A stretch of DNA of 34,860 nt from Betaproteobacteria bacterium (GTDB lineage Bacteria; Pseudomonadota; Gammaproteobacteria; Burkholderiales; SG8-41): positions 1 to 34,860 of the forward strand of contig JACQGN010000197.1 in the NCBI GenBank assembly GCA_016199545.1. The letters run 5' to 3'. Below, one piece after another: positions 32,555 to 34,860 of this stretch. The translations under genes were made by a program, and so were the position numbers. Position 1 is the first letter of the stretch. Each line of letters opens with the position of its first letter. Below the pieces are notes generated by a model that saw nothing but the letters and a program-made list of their open reading frames with translations, searched no databases and was not told the origin of the DNA.

Positions 32555-33541
32555 GTGGAGAGGCATTGGCCCGTTGTTCTTTTATTGCTGATCGCCGCAG
32601 GCCCGGCATCGGCGGCGCAGAACATCCCCGCCGCAAGCGGCTACCCGAACAAGCCGATACGGCTGGTCGTGCCGAGCGCCCCGGGAGGGGGAACCGACAT
32701 CATCGCGCGCCTGATCGCGCAGGCGCTCGGCGAGAGCTGGGGTCAGACCGTGGTGGTGGACAACCGCGGCGGCGCGGGCGGCATCCCCGGCGTGTCCATC
32801 GTCGCCAAACAATCGGCGCCAGACGGCTACACCATGCTGCTCGGCAGCGTGGGGCACGTCTCGTTTGCGCCCGCCGTACGCCGCAATCTCGGCTACAACC
32901 CGGAAACCGATCTCACGCCGGTGACGCTGGCGGCTAGCCAGCCCTTTGTCATCGCCGCGTCGTTGTCGCTGCCGGTGAAATCCATCAAGGAACTCATCGC
33001 GCTCGCCAAGGCCAAGCCGCGCTCCGTGAGCTACGGTTCGGGCGGCACCGGCACGGCCTCGCACCTCGGCGTCGAATTGCTGCAGCTCGAGGCGGGGTTT
33101 TCGATGCTGCATGTTCCCTACAAGGGCAGCAACCCGGCGATCGCCGCGGTGATGGGCGGAGATCTCCAGGTCGCGCTCGCCGGCCTCGCGACCGCCCTGC
33201 CGCACGCAAAGAGCGGCAGACTCAAGGCACTCGCCGTCACGGGCGCCAAGCGTTCGCGGGTGGCGCCGGAGCTGCCGACGGTGGCGGAGTCGGGCGTCCC
33301 GCGTTACGCGTTTGACGTGTGGTACGGCATCATGTTTCCCGGCGGCACGCCGCCGGCACTTGTGACGAAGATGCACGCAGAGCTGACGAGGCTGCTCAAG
33401 TCGCCTGCGGTCAGCGAACGTTTCACGGCCGCCGGCCTCGAACCCCTGACGAGCACGCCCGGAGAATTTTCCGACCGCATCAGGAGCGAATTGCCGAAAT
33501 GGAAGCGCGTAGCGAAGGAAGCGAACATCCGCATCGATTGA
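32555..33541 (+). CDS. Bug/TctC-family solute-binding receptor
   Basis: A 328-residue receptor from GTG 32555 with GAGGAG upstream; the frame is open further 5' but without protein character. Signal peptide VERHWPVVLLLLIAAGPASA is cleaved near ASA-A. Motifs: VVPSAPGGGTDIIARL, VDNRGGAGGIPGVSIV, APDGYTMLLGSVG, YGSGGTGTASHLGVEL and PTVAESGVPRYAFDVWYG. The divergent arrangement with the 32379 receptor and moderate sequence similarity suggest old duplication rather than a recent copy. The ligand is unknown. Confidence 0.93.
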   Translation: MERHWPVVLLLLIAAGPASAAQNIPAASGYPNKPIRLVVPSAPGGGTDIIARLIAQALGESWGQTVVVDNRGGAGGIPGVSIVAKQSAPDGYTMLLGSVGHVSFAPAVRRNLGYNPETDLTPVTLAASQPFVIAASLSLPVKSIKELIALAKAKPRSVSYGSGGTGTASHLGVELLQLEAGFSMLHVPYKGSNPAIAAVMGGDLQVALAGLATALPHAKSGRLKALAVTGAKRSRVAPELPTVAESGVPRYAFDVWYGIMFPGGTPPALVTKMHAELTRLLKSPAVSERFTAAGLEPLTSTPGEFSDRIRSELPKWKRVAKEANIRID

Positions 33542-33545
33542 CCCA

Positions 33546-34127
33546 TCACAGCCCCTTCACGCCGTGCTGCTTCATCAGTTCGAGCGCCTGCAGCGCGGGC
33601 AGATAGTACGGATCGAACTCCAGAGCGCGCTCGAACGAGCGCAGCGCTTCGCGCAGCTTGCCCTGCTCGAGCAGTACGCGACCGAGATTGAAGTACGGGA
33701 ATTGGTAACAGCAGTAACGCTTCGCCGCGATCGCCTTCTCAAACCAGGGCATGGCCTCGGCCGATCTGCCAAGCGCCATGAAATAGACGCCGATGTCGTT
33801 GTAGGGATTGCCGAACTCGGGATCGATCTGGATCGCCATGCGGCACTGTGCGATCGCGTCGTCGATCCTGCCGAGATGGCTCAACGACCAGCCGAGAAAG
33901 GTGTGCGCTTCGGCGGTCGGCCGGGCGGCGATCGACGAGCGAAAGGACTCGACCGCGCGTGGGTAATCACCCATGGTGTGAAGGAGATAACCCGCCTGCC
34001 AATGCGCCTCGGCGCGCTGTTCGGGGGTGAGCTTGATGCCCCCTTCGGGCGGTTGCGCAAGACCGGCTGCGCACGCGAGCGCCGTCAGACAACCTGACAG
34101 CAGCTTCCGGCTCCACGGCACGGCCAC
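33546..34127 (-). CDS. secreted TPR-repeat protein
   Basis: A 193-residue protein with signal peptide (VAVPWSRKLLSGCLTALACA) and four tetratricopeptide repeats from about residue 40 (AHWQAGYLLHTMGDYPRAVE, then HTFLGWSLSHLGRIDDAIAQ, NPYNDIGVYFMALGRSAEA and YFNLGRVLLEQGKLREAL). It starts at GTG 34127. The two genes flanking it converge closely on one side: the Bug stop is 4 nt away. TPRs mediate protein contacts; the partner is unknown. CLTALAC could also be read as a lipobox-like region but is not canonical. Confidence 0.88.
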   Translation of the reverse strand: MAVPWSRKLLSGCLTALACAAGLAQPPEGGIKLTPEQRAEAHWQAGYLLHTMGDYPRAVESFRSSIAARPTAEAHTFLGWSLSHLGRIDDAIAQCRMAIQIDPEFGNPYNDIGVYFMALGRSAEAMPWFEKAIAAKRYCCYQFPYFNLGRVLLEQGKLREALRSFERALEFDPYYLPALQALELMKQHGVKGL

Positions 34128-34154
34128 GACGCCCGCCGGTGGCGATGCCTCAAC

Positions 34155-34331
34155 CTAGCCGGTTACCGGCTGTGACCTTCCAGCAGTATCCGTTGCCGGC
34201 GTGGCTGCTTCCGGTGCGCGGCGCTTCGACCAACGATGCTTCAGCCACTCGATGAGTTCCTGGAATTCATTCCAGGACCTTTGAACGCGCTCGAGTTCCT
34301 TCGCTCTGCTGGACCCGTACGAATCGCACAT
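34155..34331 (-). CDS. small helical hypothetical protein
   Basis: A 58-residue protein starting at ATG 34331, 6-8 nt after GGAGGG, a strong ribosome site. An upstream in-frame start is possible but its sequence is not protein-like. The core RAKELERVQRSWNEFQELI is an amphipathic helix likely to form a coiled coil, followed by a basic and then low-complexity tail. It may be the head of a unit with the TPR gene. No function is recognised. Confidence 0.6.
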   Translation of the reverse strand: MCDSYGSSRAKELERVQRSWNEFQELIEWLKHRWSKRRAPEAATPATDTAGRSQPVTG

Positions 34332-34465
34332 GGCATCCCTCCATCCGGTTTCCGATACAGGGTTCACCTTCCACGCACTGCGAGCGTCCATACTACGCCC
34401 GTCCCGCGGGCGCCACAATCACGCCACAGCAATGCCCATGGCTTCAGGGTGGGCATTGCCTTTGT

Positions 34466-34543
34466 CCGCGGCAAGGGATTACCGCGCTACGACTTCGTGC
34501 GGCTCTCCGTGCCCGCGGCAAGGGATTGCCGCGCTACGACTTC
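34466..34543. repeat. two direct copies of a 31-bp intergenic repeat
   Basis: CCGCGGCAAGGGATTACCGC with GCTACGACTTC (34466-34496) recurs almost exactly at 34513-34543, spaced by 16 bp. GCCGGCAA-TCC-TTTGCCGGC about 30 bp later is a further hairpin. The 259-bp gap 34332-34590 holds no gene. Confidence 0.7.
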
Positions 34544-34590
34544 CGGAATTGCGCCTCGCGTTTCGGTAGGCCGGCAATCCTTTGCCGGCT

Positions 34591-34860
34591 TTACCCCTGA
34601 TTCAGGTTGAGGCGGCGGATCGCTTTCATGCGCTGCACCGAGTCGCCGGCAAGATGCGTCCATATGACCGCATCGCGCGCGAGCTTGTCGGCGCGCGCGT
34701 TCATCGTCATGTCGCCGGCTGCACCGTGGACTTCCAGGTTGAGCCGCGTCACGCGCTGAATGACGTCGGTCGCAAAATTCATCAGCAGCACGTTGTTGAT
34801 CGAGTGATGCACGCCCTGGGCATCGCTTTCCGCCGCCACCCGCAGCACGAACGAGCGCAA
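34591..34860 (-). CDS. C-terminus of an acyl-CoA dehydrogenase-like protein (partial)
   Basis: The frame enters from the right edge and ends at 34591, leaving 89 residues. The sequence LRSFVLRVAAESDAQGVHHS, then NFATDVIQRVTRLNLEVHGAAG and DAVIWTHLAGDSVQRMKAIR matches the C-terminal helical domain of acyl-CoA dehydrogenase family proteins, where a conserved HGAAG-type loop and a terminal helix contact FAD. The N-terminal and middle domains lie outside the window, so the assignment is moderate. It would oxidise an acyl-CoA. Confidence 0.6.
   Translation of the reverse strand: MRSFVLRVAAESDAQGVHHSINNVLLMNFATDVIQRVTRLNLEVHGAAGDMTMNARADKLARDAVIWTHLAGDSVQRMKAIRRLNLNQG

Overview
This is a high-GC proteobacterial chromosome segment, most like a soil or groundwater Burkholderiales-type betaproteobacterium. 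Four periplasmic solute-binding receptors of the Bug (TctC-like) family, a hallmark expansion of that group, lie in the two flanks. No rRNA, tRNA, integrase, transposase or CRISPR array was seen.

Left flank (1-11.9 kb): mostly minus-strand metabolic genes. They are two Bug receptors, a quinone-oxidoreductase-like MDR enzyme, cupins (one a deleted pseudogene), a fused tandem carboxymuconolactone decarboxylase (CMD)/AhpD-like gene, a dimeric alpha-beta-barrel-like protein and a ThDP enzyme. Plus-strand genes encode a CPBP protease, a 3-methyladenine DNA glycosylase and a GFA-family protein. Intergenic palindromic repeats are frequent. The CMD gene is one continuous frame broken only by a UGA exactly where the second Cys of the CxxC motif belongs. 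A hairpin with a GGUC loop lies 22 nt downstream, so it is a candidate selenoprotein.

Central island (about 12.2-31.3 kb, all plus strand): a defence operon built on a helicase-methylase-ATPase (Hma-type) backbone. The backbone is an SNF2-like helicase with a C-terminal DUF3883 nuclease-like domain, a DUF1156 DNA methylase and a DUF499 ATPase. Nested inside it are an AlbA_2/Schlafen-like protein, a RecF/OLD-like ATPase, a PHP-SMC (TrlF-like) protein with a second AlbA_2 protein, and an ATPase paired with a small TOPRIM/DUF4276-like protein. The helicase-methylase interval carries scars: two truncated copies of the methylase 5' end (17496, 19029), a second copy of the helicase 3' end (19195), the 3' end of a gamma-glutamylcyclotransferase-like gene, and a broken partner gene. 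I infer repeated cargo exchange by recombination at the conserved helicase tail and methylase head. Gene overlaps of 4 nt (ATGA/GTGA) suggest translational coupling through the island.

Right flank (31.3-34.86 kb): two divergent Bug receptors, a TPR protein, a small coiled-coil protein and the C-terminus of an acyl-CoA dehydrogenase-like gene cut by the window edge.
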